A stretch of DNA of 64,000 nucleotides from Hyposmocoma kahamanoa. Lineage: Eukaryota; Arthropoda; Insecta; Lepidoptera; Cosmopterigidae. This document shows positions 1 to 13,699 of the stretch, piece after piece (position 1 is the stretch's first letter; each line of letters opens with the position of its first letter). The notes under the pieces are model-generated. The model made no database searches and was not told the DNA's origin. It saw only the letters and a list, made by a program, of their open reading frames with translations. The translations under genes and the position numbers were made by a program. Location of the stretch: positions 208,393 to 272,392 of the forward strand of contig NW_020653776.1 in the NCBI RefSeq assembly GCF_003589595.1. The letters run 5' to 3'.

Positions 1-46
<46 letters not shown>
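1..46. repeat. (TG)n microsatellite
   Basis: An uninterrupted TG dinucleotide run opens the window and probably continues to its left. It is an ordinary simple repeat. Confidence 0.98.
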
Positions 47-54
<8 letters not shown>

Positions 55-59
55 AAAAA

Positions 60-3030
60 TACAATACATACATTAGTGTTTGTGTTTGTAGGTACATGTT
101 GCGACTGGTGTTCAACAGAGTTTCTGTGTGTTGATAATATTGAAAAATGTTAACCTTTTTTTTTTAAATATGTTACATGGGTAGATATTTAGTTTACTTA
201 CATTTGTTTTTATCGATAACCGCAGGCTTATGTTTTATCTGTAGTTTGTAATCTACGTTGTTGGAGCACGTAATTGGCGAAAGATTCATAATTCTTTCAA
301 TGTCATTCTTTCATCTTTCAGTTACGATTTACACAAGTATTCATACTTACGAATTTTATGGCAAACCAAATTTACTTTCTCTCTTACCTGTAACAAGAAA
401 ACCATTACGTTAATTCGGAAGTAGATAAATAATTTATTCAATTTCTAAATATCTCTATTTATTAGGTAAGCAAATTACACTAGAAATTGTTAAATTGATT
501 GTACACTATTGCTCATGTGTAAGACAGATTCCCCCGAGATGAACAAGCAAGAAACTGTATGGGTTGCTCTTTGTAAATAGATATTTGCTCACATCTATCA
601 TTTACAATATTTACACAGGACCACTACCATAGGTTTTTGCATTTTTGTCATGCAATTACGAAGAAGGTGTGTAAAGTATTGTTTGGCGATTTACGAAAGT
701 GGTTTGGTTTTAATATAAATAACAAATTTTGAATATAAATACATTGCCCATTTAATCATAATTTGTGAAAATAAAGTATCTCAAACGGCCCCAAATCATA
801 TAAATTTAATAAGAGAAAATATTGTATTACAATATTTAAAGATAAAATATTGTAAATATTTTATATTAAATACTGACGATGAAAGCTAAAATTTATTAAT
901 CAATGGTAGAGTAGTACAATGAATCCCAGTATCTAAAAAAAAAGAAAATAAAATTAATTATAAGAATTAAAAAAAGCACGGAACGCGCCCCGAAACGTTG
1001 GCGACATCCGCGGTCCAGATCTGTCAAATGCGACTCGAAAATAATGGCCGCTTATTTTTGGCGGGAACGTAAATATCGTTTCGTTATGAAGAAATATCAC
1101 CAGGCCGCCCGCCGGGTTAATACGAGCGTATTTGATTTCTTGATCAACAAAGTTTGTTGATTTATTTATTCAGCTTCCAATATTGCTAGAGGAAATCATA
1201 TTTTCGCTTGGACGAATTCAGATTGGCCGTAAGATTAAATTGAAAAACGTATAAAATGTCGGGAAGTTACAACATGGAAAATAGGTAGATGAAGATTATA
1301 AACAAAAATTATCTCATATCCTTTACAACATGAATGGGCAAGTTCCTACTTCCAAAATCCAAATGGAGCTGGGAAGGACATATAGCGAGACGTGGTAATG
1401 ACAGGTGAAGTAAAGCGAGAACCGAATGGTGGATAAAAAGCGGTTACTTAAACGTGACATCCTGATGTTATGGACATCATAAAAAAAACTTTCCGTCATC
1501 ATTACGAATTATGTCAATATGTTGAAAGGGGATGATATATGCCGAGATGAGAGGTTAAAGAGTAAACTAGCTGTTTACTAGGTTGTATAATGTTGAAACA
1601 TGTAGATTTTGCTCACAACCCTTCCCCTAAACCCTTCTTATGTATAACGTTATGTATCGTCACATGCAAACCCTTATCCTAGATGACGAATGCAGCACTC
1701 ACCCCTCCCCTCAGGGATAAAAGCATGCACGTGAAGAGTGTTGTCAGAAATGCCTGGACCCTAAGCTTCCCCACACAAGTAGTTACGAGTAATTCAAAGC
1801 ATAAAACATTGGGGTGCAGTTCTAACGTTTTATGGGTATATGTACCCAGGAGGCAGCAATTAACTGTAGGAGAAATAAGGACATTCACTAGACTGAAGAG
1901 AAATAGTTCATATTTCTAAAGATCGCGAAGTAAAAACAAAATTTAATTGAAATTTTGACATTAGAATCTGTGCTCTAATGTTGAAGGAACATATAGCTAG
2001 ATGATGAATCAGAAATCTTGCAGTCAATAGCCACCCAAAGTATTGCCTTGTTGCTGTATAGTATGGAGATTCTAGGTGGGGTGGCAACAATGGGTAGCAC
2101 TTGAAAGTAATGAGCAACGCGAGTATAATATCCAAAGTTCCGTTAATACCTCTCAGGTTAGACGAGAAGGGAGCTGGGATAAGGTTCATTGGACGGAATA
2201 TTTAAAAGCAAATCCGGGCGTTAAAGGGTTTATAGAAGGGGGAGACGAGTTCTTGGATAAAATTCTTTTTAGAATGAAAGGTTTTACTGCCAAAATATTC
2301 AAGGTACTCCTACTGATTGAAAAAAACTGTAAGAAAAAACGAATAGTAGACGAAGGAAGTAAATAAAGTATATCCCGTAAGTTAATATTTCAGTTTTTAA
2401 TCATAATGGCGCCCGTTTGCGCGGTTTCGTTCAGAAATTTCCAAGAAAATTAATCACATCGCAATTATTTTCTAATTTTATTTCACAATATAAAATTAAT
2501 ACGAAAACCAGTCCGGATTTCAATAATCATAAAAGTAGACAAACGCTACAGGAAAACAAGAATGAAATATTGTTGAAAAGCAAAAAATGTATTTTTTTTT
2601 AAGTAGAGCACTTTATGTAGCTCTCAGCGGGAGTTCGAAATGAACAAGACATTCTAATTTTTGTACGTGACTTTGCAAAATGTACAATCTATCGTGATAA
2701 TATACGCTAGAAATGTACTGTGATGGAACAGAAAGCAAGTAATGTATGCAAAACAGATGGTGAAGTCGTAAATTGAGGCCGCGAGATTGAACAGACGGTA
2801 GGTAGACGTAGTAAACAGTGTTCTTTTATAATACTGGAGTCCGTTAACCTTAAATGGTGTTTGTTACTAGTAAACAACTATGTGAGGGAACGTAACGCAG
2901 TTCGTACACCTCACGGCGTCTAGTGAAATCGTTTTCGAATGCAATCAAATATTGGAGCGTCATAGTTGGAACTTTAGAAATAACACACTGACAATTACTA
3001 ATGTTACTTTGAATAATCTCAATACAGAGT
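60..3030. other. Non-coding stretch, no gene recognised
   Basis: AT-rich DNA with only short chance ORFs (at most 96 codons) and no recognisable exon. Positions 975-1130 form a GC-richer patch (see the separate entry). Around 1350-1410 the plus strand reads K-W-S-W-E-G-H-I-A-R-R, which resembles the C-terminal part of LINE reverse transcriptases. It is too short and broken to annotate as an element. Confidence 0.5.
975..1130. other. GC-rich, CpG-containing patch
   Basis: This patch is clearly richer in G+C and CpG than its surroundings (GAACGCGCCCCGAAACG, GGCCGCCCGCCGGG). No ORF or splice signal defines a gene. It may be a distal regulatory element or an unrecognised non-coding exon. Only the composition is seen; the role is a guess. 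Confidence 0.3.
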
Positions 3031-3035
3031 ATTTA

Positions 3036-3228
3036 AAAAACCTACCTCAAAAGTTATTCATCCCCTATAGTTTGCCACCATTAGAGGTGGAATATTTTCT
3101 TTTAATTTAAATGGGACCACTTCTGAGGTATCCTCTTTCCGACAAAAAAGAATCATCAAAATCATACATACGTACAAAAAAACCCAGTCGAATTGAGAAC
3201 CTCCTCCTTTTTTGAAGTCGGTTAAAAA
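3036..3228 (-). repeat. Dispersed 'GGAGGAGGTTCTCAATTCG' repeat, copy 1
   Basis: Read on the minus strand this copy starts with TTTTTAACCGACTTC, continues through AGGAGGAGGTTCTCAATTCG, and ends near the 'TGGCAAACTATAGGGGATG' block. Diverged relatives occur at 5218, 33401, 57167 and 57588. The motif is common in lepidopteran genomes. I cannot assign a superfamily; no coding sequence is present. Confidence 0.75.
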
Positions 3229-3229
3229 T

Positions 3230-5215
3230 AAGATTATTTTTAAGGCTATTTTTTGCCATGCATTTTTATTGTACAGCGACAAGTTTGATGCAGCCGTCAA
3301 CTTATAAACTGCAACAGAATCTTTTTTTGTACATCAAGTGACGGGACGTACAAGTCGTGCACATGGTGGTAAGCGAAGAGTAATCTGTTAAAAAGAAACG
3401 TTGAAATATTTAACTATTGATCTGCTAAACAATAATCCAATTACATTCGATCTGTACATGCGTCTCTAATTTTTCTGTTATAATTTTTTTTTTTAGGTAT
3501 TCAACAATTTATTTCGAGGACTAATTAGTGCGTCAGTTAAATTGATCCTTTAGGACTATTATTTTTAATTAATCAAGAACTAGTAACCCGCTAAAAGTTA
3601 GTTTATTATCTTTTCTCTAATATTTCGACTGGAGGACTTGCCCATGCCATGGTCATGAAAAAAAAAAATATTTATGTCTAATTAAAAATCCGAATAGAGA
3701 TGGTTTACGTGGGTAAGAAGCGTTGAAGTGTACAAATGGCACTTATTCAAACGAGCATTATGAATATATGACTCATAAATAATTTAATGATCCAAATTTG
3801 TTCATAACAATAAAAAAACAGTGAAAGAGATTTTTTATGTCACGTAATTTAGAGTTGAACAAGCTAAAAATAGCACAAACAGCGCTCACAGTTCGTTGCA
3901 CGCACGGACGCAAAATTGCTGCGAGACGTTAACTTATGTCGATGAAGACGCTTGTCAAAATTTAAATAAAACGTAACTTTTGGTGGTAAAGTTTTGTGTC
4001 TGCGCTGAATCTTCTCAGGCATCTACAAATCTAGTACTACAGTAAAGCCACACAGCATAGCCACTGAATTTCGGACATTAGGGACTCACTTATAGAGATG
4101 GGAAAAACTGCTTATTTTTTTTTAACGCTTTTTAGTTAGAACATTACAAAATCGTTTAGAAAAACGTGTAAGCGCATAGACTTTTATGTTAAAAGAGGTT
4201 GTGTTAATAACAAAAAGCAAGGACCACTAAAGGTTTTAAGATAAGTAGTTTATTTGTAAAACAGGAGTTTAATTTGTATTTATAAAAATATTGTTCACAT
4301 TATTTCAATTATATAATTTCATATAATTCAATTATATAATTAAATATAAATGAAAAATAAATATAATTCATTCATATAATTCAAATTAATTTGTTTAGAA
4401 AACATAGATGGCGGGCCTAGAAACATAAGGACGTTGTAAAAAAATTAAATTAAATAAAAATTAAATTGTTGAGTATTGAACTGACCAACGCTTAAAATTT
4501 GCGTGCTTTTGTGCTTATTTTGAAAAGCAAACTTTATTAAGTGCTTTTCGTTTAAACGCCCAGCTCTACTTAAGTGTCTTAAATGGGGTACATGAAAGGA
4601 GGCTCCCTGCAAGACGTACCCATTCCTTTCCTAGTACGTCTGGCGTACCCTAGGAAACAATCAGCAAGCACCTTATGCCGTTTCGTAAATCCTTTCACGA
4701 GGATAGTAAGCATTACAATGTATGCCATCGACTGTGTTGCCCTTGCCCCTGTGGGCCCTTGAGTTGAAAATTACGTTTCGCTATCTAAACAGTTACATTT
4801 TCGTTTTTTAGCCGTATTCAAAAAAAGGAGAAGGATCTCAATTAGTCTCTATGTTTTTTTATGTATTGAGATTGAGAACAGTGTGACCATTTGTGGCAGA
4901 TTTCTGTCATTTGAGCAGAGTTAATTTTTATTCATTTTCATTGCGACAGAACATGTTAACGTTGTATTAAACGTGGCAGAGTTTGGCAGATTTGGGAATA
5001 TTCAGAAAGTTTTTTATTATTTTTGGGAACTTTTGGAATTGACAACTTGTTGTTTTCTGCTACTACGAACAAACATCTGAAGTGAAAAACAGAACAATGC
5101 AATAAACAAATATAACCTATATCGACTTTATGACCCCAGCTTCTACAGGCTGTACTCAATTAGCTTTTTTGATGCTGATATGATAGGTCTCCTTAATGCA
5201 CGTCGTCAAAAACAC
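3230..5215. other. Non-coding stretch, no gene recognised
   Basis: No credible exon. Positions 4255-4400 are a nearly pure A/T block with repeated ATATAATT units. Positions 4580-4790 are less AT-rich but carry no recognisable coding frame. Confidence 0.5.
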
Positions 5216-5217
5216 TG

Positions 5218-5335
5218 GGTCTCAAAATACACGAGATGCCGCCATCCTTCTTTGAAAAAAATATTCTACCTCTAAGGGTGGCAAACCAGGGTGTTAATGA
5301 CTTCTGAGGTCGTTTTTTTAGCACTGAGATTATTA
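5218..5335 (+). repeat. Dispersed repeat, copy 2 (degraded)
   Basis: Shares the block 'TATTCTACCTCTAAGGGTGG' followed by GCAAA with the relative at 33401, and the later 'TTAATGACTT' segment. It is a partial, diverged copy of the family also seen at 3036 and 57167. Confidence 0.6.
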
Positions 5336-5339
5336 TCAA

Positions 5340-7690
5340 ATAAAAAGTTTTGCATGTAAATGATTTACAATGTATATGTACATGCGCCTAAATCCTAAAA
5401 AACAAATGTAATCAACTGACAACACTGTCCATCGATACGATGAAAAGAAGTATCATAACCCACGCTAATCATTTTCTATCAGAGGTGTGACCTAGGATTA
5501 AGACTCACAAATTCAAAGAGCTGCCAAATTTCAGCACCGGAGAGTGGTCGTTGTGATTGACCAATGAATAACCTATTGTAAACTATGATGGTTGTATAGA
5601 ATGATGATAACAAAATCGTATTTATTTCATGCCTATAAATCTTTTAAATATATAATAATAAAATATATAATCTATAAAGCATTATTTATCTACGATTATT
5701 TATACACGTAAGCCCGTTATTACAATTATTTTGTCCTGTATTTAGGTCTGCAGGAAGAAATTTCTTATAGTAATAAGCAGTACCTTTTGTTTATGTTTTC
5801 CTTTTATTAAGTCTTCTGTGTTTTTTCCTGAGCAGTAATTATTATTAAAAAAAAATCTTTCCATTTAATTTGGCACTTTTTAAAAGTACTTGTTAAAATC
5901 TTTGAATGAGCATTGTGCAAAGCCTCTGTAGTCTATCTACTGTTTTGCAAATCGACAAAGTAATGCAAGCACGATTGACCTCATAAACCAAAGCATGTTA
6001 TGTACTTAATGCAATAATTTTTATAATAAATTTTGAAACACACACTGAGGTAATAGAAATAAAGTGGAAATTGACTAAATTCGTTGCTTCAAGACAAAGG
6101 AAATCGAAATTAAGTTGTACTTTTAATACACTCGAACATTTTAATACGAAGTTTTAATTAACATGTTCATATGTGTGGGCAAGTGCGTGCATCGGTGCAA
6201 CGACCTTTTTTATTACATTTTATTATTGTTTTACTTTGCCACCTTTTATTCCGCCATGTTTTATTCAAACACGAGTTTCTATCCTTTGTTGTTAAGGCAT
6301 TTCTGGACTCCAGAAACGAATTAAATTTTTTAATAATTTCGCGTATTCCAAGTGTTAATTAACTTCATAAATGTAACTGTTCTTCAGTAGCCGAATAAAA
6401 GTCTTCCTTAGTCTTTTTAGATATAAAAAAAGAAATGTCAAACGTTTTCACCTAAAAGCTCTTACTTTCATTTGAATTAACAAAAAGCACTTCAGAACCT
6501 GAACATAAAGGTTATATCTAGAGACCCATAAAAGAATAAGGTTAGCTTAACACTTTCAGCAAGTATAGACGAGAAGACAATTTACAATCTGAGTTCGCTA
6601 GGAATATCGCATCTCTTCTATTGTAGTGTTAATTTTTAGTGCACAAGATGAAGGGAATTTGGGTATTTTTAAGATTGATTCATAGTGCAAAAGTTTTAAA
6701 ATTATTTTTCCAAAAATACTTTGGTATTTTTCGGAAAAATATAAAATAGAAATGTTCAGAATTTTTTATTTGAATATGCCAATTTTTCCATAACCTAACT
6801 TTTAGTATTTTTGACGTGTCGTTGTTCTTTTGAAAATTATCACTTTTTTTGCGTTACGTAAATTGTTATTAATTAGTTTGTTATTTACGTAGTTGTTATT
6901 TTCAGTTCTTTAATCTAAAAATAACTCTAGTATAACCAATTTAGAATCCCGAGGTTTTCGTCTAAAGCTGTGAACCGAGAATGTGTAGCGACCTTTACTG
7001 AGGTCCCGGGTCGTCGCCCTGCCAGCTGACGGGAAGCCTCACTCAGGTCATTCACCCCATAATATAGTTATATTCTACATCTGTCTATATCAACTGTATA
7101 GATCAAACTGTCTATCTTCACTTTTTGCTTCGGAAATATTGAATTACTTGAGGGGAATTCTGTTTTGAGTTGTACTGTCTTTAAATGTTAGAGGTCATTG
7201 GGAAATCTGGTTGGTAAATGAGTTTCTTTTCATTATGTACTCAATACCTTCAATAGTATATGTGGGTATGTGTTTAAGCTTCAAATATATGTGACTCCAG
7301 TGTATGCACACGTGATGGTTACGTTAAATGTGTTCTATGCTGCAGTTTACGATTAAGAAATCAAAATAATCATTATGTATATTTCGGAGAAATAGCCGTG
7401 GTTATAATAACATTTACTTTAAACCTTAATGTAAACTTCATGGGGTACTCAGAAAATATCTTCCCTTTATTCACATCATTAACATTTTATCGTCAGGTTT
7501 CTAGCATTAAATTTTACGACCCAATTCCACTTGTCGTGGAACTTGGTTCATTGGTTGATGTTCAGGACCCGGGGATCATTATGAAGAAAAAAAAACAAAC
7601 AAATTACAAATCACACACAATGCGCATTGCAAAAACTCTTTGGATAATACAGGAGACCTTTTCGTGCACAAACAACTTGTTTCTATACCG
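5340..7690. other. Non-coding stretch, no gene recognised
   Basis: AT-rich sequence without supported exons. At 6998-7030 a GAGGTCCCGGGTCG block recalls the B-box side of the tRNA-derived SINE at 26537, but it is too short to call. Confidence 0.45.
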
Positions 7691-7699
7691 GTAGATGTT

Positions 7700-7890
7700 C
7701 TACCTCTTTCGCACGTGGGATGAGTAATTGGTGCGAGCGAGATGGGCGACAAGGTCACTGGTCAGTTCTCCGTCAGACAGCGGGGCGTGGTGCGCGGGAG
7801 GGGTTGGCGCGGGCGCAGACGGCGCAACGACATGGCGTGTACAGACGTGACGTTACGCGACTAGGCGAACTTGCATGGAACCTCTCATGC
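7700..7890. other. GC-rich, CpG-containing patch
   Basis: About 190 bp with high GC and many CpGs (GGGGCGTGGTGCGCGGGAGG, GGCGCGGGCGCAG) within AT-rich DNA. An 80-codon open frame from 7720 crosses it but looks arginine-rich and compositional, with no recognised domain. It could be a promoter or a non-coding first exon of an unseen gene; that is inference. Confidence 0.35.
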
Positions 7891-7899
7891 GTAGGAAAA

Positions 7900-9655
7900 C
7901 TGGATGAACGCTACATGCCCATGTATGATTGTAATGTATTGCCGCTTGCGTGCATGGTTTAGTTTATGATACGTCAAACGTTCCCCTTTACATTGCAACA
8001 CGTAAACCTATATGAAATATAAACGTAAGGTAAGCATAATACGATGTTTAGAGAAAAAAGGAAAGACGAAGCAATAACAATGGAAGTTTTTCTTACAAGT
8101 GCACGTGTTTGTCACATTTCACAAATAGGCATGCATTCAGCAAAGCAGGGACGACGAGACAGAAGTCGTAAAACAGCCGCAAAGAGCTGATTAACATACG
8201 GACCGATGGTTCGCCGTGTGGATCTCACTACATTAATAGTCGAGTCGTGGCTCTTGATAGCAATTGCGGGTAGCAATCGTTGATCTAATTTGATTCATTT
8301 AAAAATAAATTTTCAAGGCTTTTATACCGAAAATAGAAACGAGGTGGAATCTGATTTGAATATTGATTTTGCAGAAAGACGCTAATTGTTTATAACTTTC
8401 GATTGGAAGAAAACAATAGAGAGGGCAATGAAATCAGAAAACCTTCAATAGTTTTACACAAATAACAAAATACGTTAAGAGTTGTTGCGACACACACGGA
8501 GAAAATTGTTACTTTAAAGTCCAAATTTACTTTCACTAACACAATAATGTCTCGAGTTTTGCACTTGGCACAAACAACGCTGTAGACGGGCATGAAAAAT
8601 GTAGGTACAATGTACTCCGGGATAATTTGTTTGAAATCATCACATATGGATAACACGGTCGGTTTTTCTTGATGTTTTATTGCAACGGATAATTTGAGTT
8701 GCATGTTAAGACGTTAAGCTGCATGAAGTCATCAAATAAAACAATGCTGATTTAAAATGAACCTTGTGATGAGAATTTTAAGAATCAACAATGCTTGCGA
8801 TTGGAACTGATGGCACAATTTAACACAGAGAGATATATACGAAATAATTTATAAAGAGCCTCTTCTAGATGATATCTGAATGATGAAGTCTTGGTAATTT
8901 TTAAAATAGGTAAGATTAGACTATATGATAACTAGGTTACGGAGACAGCGGCAAAAAACTTTATTGGCATTGGCATATGGCAACTTTATGATATCTTTTC
9001 CGGTTTTATAAAAATGCTTAAGAAACCAAAGTCAACCGATCCAATTATTTCATAATTACATAATTACGATTTGTGTCCACCTTGTATTCCACTAAAAAAA
9101 CCTGAATGTTCCATCTTAATGCTTAAAATTCGCCAAATTTCAACCAGTGGCGGGCACTATGTATTTACACAAAATCTCATCAATTTCACAAGTAGGTGTT
9201 AGAAGTCACACATTTCATAAGTAACTTTCATAACACTTATGAACATTGGTCTTCATGTTCTACCCACTTGGATAGTTTATTTGCGATTGCGAGTGGGGGG
9301 AGCTTGTCACGTCGCCAGAAATTATAATTAGACAGTTGTCAAACTCCTGCGCTGCTTACGTAACTGCTTCAGAAATGCATTTGAATAAGATTCCAATAGA
9401 ATCTTCGTGTTCAGATCAAAGTTTAAAATAAATGGATGCGTGGTCAGTAATTACTGGCTCATTGTAGTAACAAATACGCACAATTTAACAAAGTAAAACT
9501 GCGTTTATCTGTGCAATAATATAATCAGATTTAAAACTAATTTCTTCACAGATTAGAGATTGTTTCTGTTTATGGAATAAATTTTATATGGACTATAAAT
9601 TTAAATTTCAGACATCTCTCTTTATGCCAACTGCTCCTTATGTAAAAGTAAATAG
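7900..9655. other. Non-coding stretch, no gene recognised
   Basis: No supported exons. A 104-codon minus-strand frame at 8390-8704 has no recognisable domain, no splice context and ordinary AT-rich composition, so it is treated as chance. Confidence 0.45.
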
Positions 9656-9660
9656 TATAG

Positions 9661-9905
9661 TTGCAGTAGAGCTCCCTGTGAAAGAGTTCGTCCAGGCAGT
9701 AATGTCAACATTATTGCGTTCCGGTTTTGAAGGGTGTTGGTGAAATTACAGGCACACGGGACTTTTCAACTCATTTCTCAGGGTGCCGGACGCAATGGCT
9801 GTGCCCCGCAGATCTTTGCGATTTAAAGCTCAGTGGCACTGCAACTGTTATGGACAGACGTGTAACATATGTACTATCAAGCACACGACTTGTTCGTCCC
9901 ATTAC
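9661..9905 (+). repeat. Unclassified 'GAAATTACAGG' interspersed repeat, copy A
   Basis: Landmarks in order are GAGCTCC-TGTGAAAGAGTTCGTCCAGG, GCGTTCCGGTTTTGAAG, GGTGAAATTACAGGCACA, GGGTGCCGGACGCAATGGC and CAGATCTTTGCGATTTAAAG. The same landmarks in the same order recur at 20377, 24053 and 48837 (partial). No A/B box and no intact ORF are visible, so SINE, LINE-derived and DNA-transposon origins all remain open. Confidence 0.8.
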
Positions 9906-9909
9906 TTGA

Positions 9910-12065
9910 TATTATAAAAATAAATTAAAAAGATCAACGATCATAGACATCTTGCGAGGAATTCAAATGTTGTAGCCTTAATTTGAAAATTTCATTGGGG
10001 CTGTTGAATTAATAAATTATGATGAATATTGTTTATTTGCTTGAAATATGATTCATAAAAAGTGGTACTCATATACTGTACATAATAAGACAATCCTCAT
10101 ATATCATCAAAATTGGCACGCAAATCTATGGTCATCTAAATTTTACAAACTAAACAACTCGAAAGCCATTCCAATAGTATTAATAGATTTATTAACATGC
10201 AATAAATAAAGTTGTAGGTATGTCAAGAGGATGTAAAAAATATCATTAATAATACGATTTTTTTTGTCAATTAGTTTACTTGTCAAATTTGTCGAGATTT
10301 ATATGTAAATAAGTCTTCATTGGAGTAGAAATTTTAATCTCTTAACCATGACATTAGCTTACGTTTATAGCATAGAAGATTATTATTTATCACTTTTATA
10401 TCAAAGGTTAATGCATTATATCCTCTCACATATGATGCATTGTTTCTAGCTGTAACTCATTTTTTACTGCTATTCAAACGGATCGTTCCGGGCACATTTT
10501 TATTGTGAATAAATATTTAAATTTTACTATTATTTTTACAAATTAAGATCATTAAAATACACACAAGGTAGCGGTAAGATGTTATGACGTAAATAAAGGT
10601 TTACACGAATCTCGGGGCCCTAAACCACACATTGCCCGTACGCATATTTTTGCGTTACAAATAATTTATTGACATTCGTTGAATTTCCCCAAACAACAAG
10701 CCCATATCGGAGTAAGGACGCTTCGTATCCATGAAAGGCCTCTAAAGTTGTAGACATAGCGGAAGTGTTACGTAGCCTTCTTAAACGAAAGATAACGATG
10801 TAGATTATTCAGTATTGTATCAATATGAAGCATCTACTCCAACTTATCTTCTACACGGTAAAAACAGATTACTTAGAAAAAGACAAAATTCTTTTTATGA
10901 AGACAAATTTATTAAATCCAACAAAACGATCCTCTCCCTATAGACGCCAGAGAATAATTACTTGATAATGTAAAAAAACGTCTCAAAAATGTATTTTAGT
11001 TGCAAGACAGAAATATTTAATCCAAGAGCAAAATAATTTACTTCAAGTCACAAAGCCACTCTAGATTCAACAAAATATTTATTTGTTATTAGAAATGTCC
11101 GATTTTGATTTGAAAAAAAAAAAAAGAAAAATTGTACTTCTTTATTTCACTGAAGATTTATGTTTCTAATACATTGACTTACAAGTCAATGTTCTAATAT
11201 CAAAAAGCGTAAATTTACAGGGTTATGGACCCAACTGTACGTCTCAAAAGCGTGAAAGCGCGCAGTTCAGTGCCAAACCTTAAAGTAGCAGAAATAGGAC
11301 AGAATCTTCTCAAATACTTGAAGATCATTCAAATGCTGTATAAATGCTACAGCGGCAGAAAACACTAACAATTCCAAATATATACTTATACTATTGAAGT
11401 TTACAAAACGATAGCGCGTTTCAGAGTACAACTAATGCCATCTAGCAGTGACGTGATGGAACTAATTGCTTGTTAAACTTGTGCTTGTTACAAGTGTAGT
11501 TTGATTTCATGCTGAAACCAAATTTCTTAAATTATGACTACAAATAACACCCTAACAAACTAGAGATACTACGTATTGTTTCTTTGGATAAATGACTGTT
11601 TATGATTTTTATGATTATAAGCACAAGTAAAAGTAATCGTTACCGCGTGCGCCTTCGGCGACATGTCACTACACCATTGACTATGAAAACGCAACGAAAT
11701 GATGCTTTAAGAATATACTCTAGAATTTAGAATATTAATCTGAATAGCAAACTACTTCTTTTTTTGTTTAAGAATATATTTTCTTAAAATACGCCCAAGA
11801 AATTTTGAATTCATTTAAAATTATTTAAATTTGATGTAAGAGGTAAAAATTTCTTGATGTAAGTAATGTCCAATTAATTGATTAGAAATGTAATAAAATT
11901 TTGGAATGTTAGAATAAAGTTAAGAGTAAAATTGTATTAGAAAAAGATAAGCAGTATTTTTGTAATGACAATATTTTATTACTTTAAATAAATATTTTTT
12001 CAGAATTAGCAAATATTTTGAAAAATTGCTCATTCTTATTAGTAGAAATCCTTTTTTTCTGTGTA
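9910..12065. other. Non-coding stretch, no gene recognised
   Basis: Strongly AT-rich, with no exon or repeat that I can name. Confidence 0.45.
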
Positions 12066-12070
12066 CGAGA

Positions 12071-13320
12071 GGCGCACTATAAGTTTCCGGAATGAATAAG
12101 AAAAAATACTATAAACGGTCAGAAAGGAATTTATTGCTTCTTAAAATATTCTCCGTTAGCGTTAATGCACTTTTTCATACGAATTAACCAATTTTGAAAA
12201 CATTTATGCCACTCCTCTGTGATTATCTCTGAAACATACCTTTCATACTCTTCGACAGCCTCTTCAGGTGATGAAAATCGTTGACCGCGTAACTGGTTCT
12301 TAATTTTTGGAAATAAATAAAAATCACAAGGTACCAGGTCGGGACTGTATGTGGGATGGCTCATAAGGTCAACGTTGTTCACCTTCAAAAATTCATTTGT
12401 CTGTCTGGCCGTGTGAGAACTGGCATTATCGTGGTGCAAGATGATACGGTGTTTACGGTTACTTTTACGGAGTTTGTCAATAACTTCCGGCAAACAAATG
12501 GTCGTGTACCAATTACATTATTCGCCGTACAACGCTTCTCCAAAGCAACAGTAGCCACGTGTTCAGTTTTATTAAAAAAAAAAGCAATCATCCGCTTAGA
12601 GGCACTTTACACGCGCGCCACTTTGGTTGATTCGGTTCATCTCGAAAGACCCATACGTTCGATTGCTGCTTTGTTTTGGGATCATAAATATGAATTCATG
12701 TGTCGTCACCTGTTACTATGTCCCACATCAAATTTGACGCCCCTTCGTTGAATCTGGTAAGCATGGCATTGCACCAAGTGACACGATCCGTGTTTTGAGC
12801 CTCAGGCAATATGTGGGATCCACCGACAGCACAGCCTTTTCACACCCAAATGTTTGTGTAGTATTGATTGTATTTGACTCATGCCTATGCCTAAAGATAT
12901 CGGAATCTCACGGTATGTCACATGCCTGTATGTTTTGATCATACGGCGCACACCATCGATGTTTTTGTTATAACAGCAGTGGACGGGCGACCATCACGAA
13001 ATTCGTCACTGAGATTGACACGACCGCGTTTGAATTCTGCAAACCAGCTATAAATAGTTGTCTTACATTGTGCTTCATCGCCAAAAACAGTTTGAAGTAC
13101 ACTTAGTCGTAGAAAATCATATTATGAAAATTTTCACTAATTAAATTCATGGTGGTGTAGACAACCAATTTCTAAAATGACGCTACAATGTAAAAACAAG
13201 TGACAGTCAGATGAAACAAATTGTATTCTACAGCCAAAGAGTTCCATTTTCAAATGTTGTAATTATTTTTTAAATATTGTTTATGTAAGTGGCCAGTTCC
13301 GGAAATGTATAGTGCGCCCT
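12071..13320 (-). mobile_element. Nearly full-length, inactivated mariner transposon
   Basis: The element is about 1.25 kb, the usual length for mariner. Its ends are related inverted repeats: GGCGCACTATAAGTTTCCGG at the left, and at the right a terminus whose reverse complement begins GGGCGCACTATACATTTCC. A TA dinucleotide abuts the right end, and the left TA appears mutated. The minus strand encodes transposase in pieces. An N-terminal helix-turn-helix-like block lies near 13000-13100, and a broken catalytic core follows downstream. A lone copy of the right-hand terminus occurs at 34350. Confidence 0.93.
12131..13150 (-). pseudogene. Mariner transposase, frameshifted pseudogene
   Basis: This encoded the DDD-type transposase that cuts and pastes mariner at TA sites. 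The best-preserved part is the C-terminal 120 codons (12131-12493), with HHDNASSHTARQ and YSPDLVPCDFYLFP. The two aspartates are separated by 34 residues, the D34D spacing diagnostic of mariner. The first catalytic Asp is still legible near 12690-12705 (VTGDD), followed at once by a stop. The N-terminal half near 12990-13090 reads through FGDEAQCKTTIYSWFAEFKR-like sequence but is broken by stops and frameshifts. The gene cannot make a functional protein. Confidence 0.92.
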
Positions 13321-13389
13321 ATGCATTACACCTAAAACGTTTGTTTGTTTTACTTCTTGTAAATCCGTTGTAATTAATAAATTTTAACT

Positions 13390-13690
13390 TATTGTGTCTG
13401 ACAGTTCAGTATTCAATAAAGTTGGTTTTTAAAAAGTTTCCTGTCAAACTATTGCTATTGAGCCATGTAGCCACTAATGCCATTGTATTGTTTATGTCAG
13501 ATTTATACATCAGTAGATTATCTTTATATGGTATCGTTATAGATATGTCACCTACAAATAATGTGGATCCGTGTTGTGTTATACCAGGTAGGTCGTTAAT
13601 GTAAAGTAAAAATAGTAATGGTCCAAGTATGCTTCCTTGAGGCACGCCGCACGAATTTACGCAATATGATTTATTTGAAACTGTGTGAGA
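13390..13690 (-). pseudogene. LINE reverse transcriptase fragment
   Basis: The minus strand reads GVPQGSILGPLLFLLYINDLP, the conserved RT block (motif B region) of CR1/jockey-like non-LTR retrotransposons. It is followed by a degenerate FVGD where the catalytic FADD should be. Only about 95 codons survive. It lies 70 bp beyond the mariner right end. The exact clade cannot be decided from this piece. Confidence 0.88.
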
Positions 13691-13699
13691 ATTACATAT

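Noticed and set aside
2076..2366. 96-codon ORF with a protein-like lysine-rich end
   Set aside because: No recognisable motif, no splice context, and flanking composition unchanged.
12356..12751. 131-codon plus-strand ORF
   Set aside because: Antisense of the mariner transposase; the minus strand carries the D34D motif.
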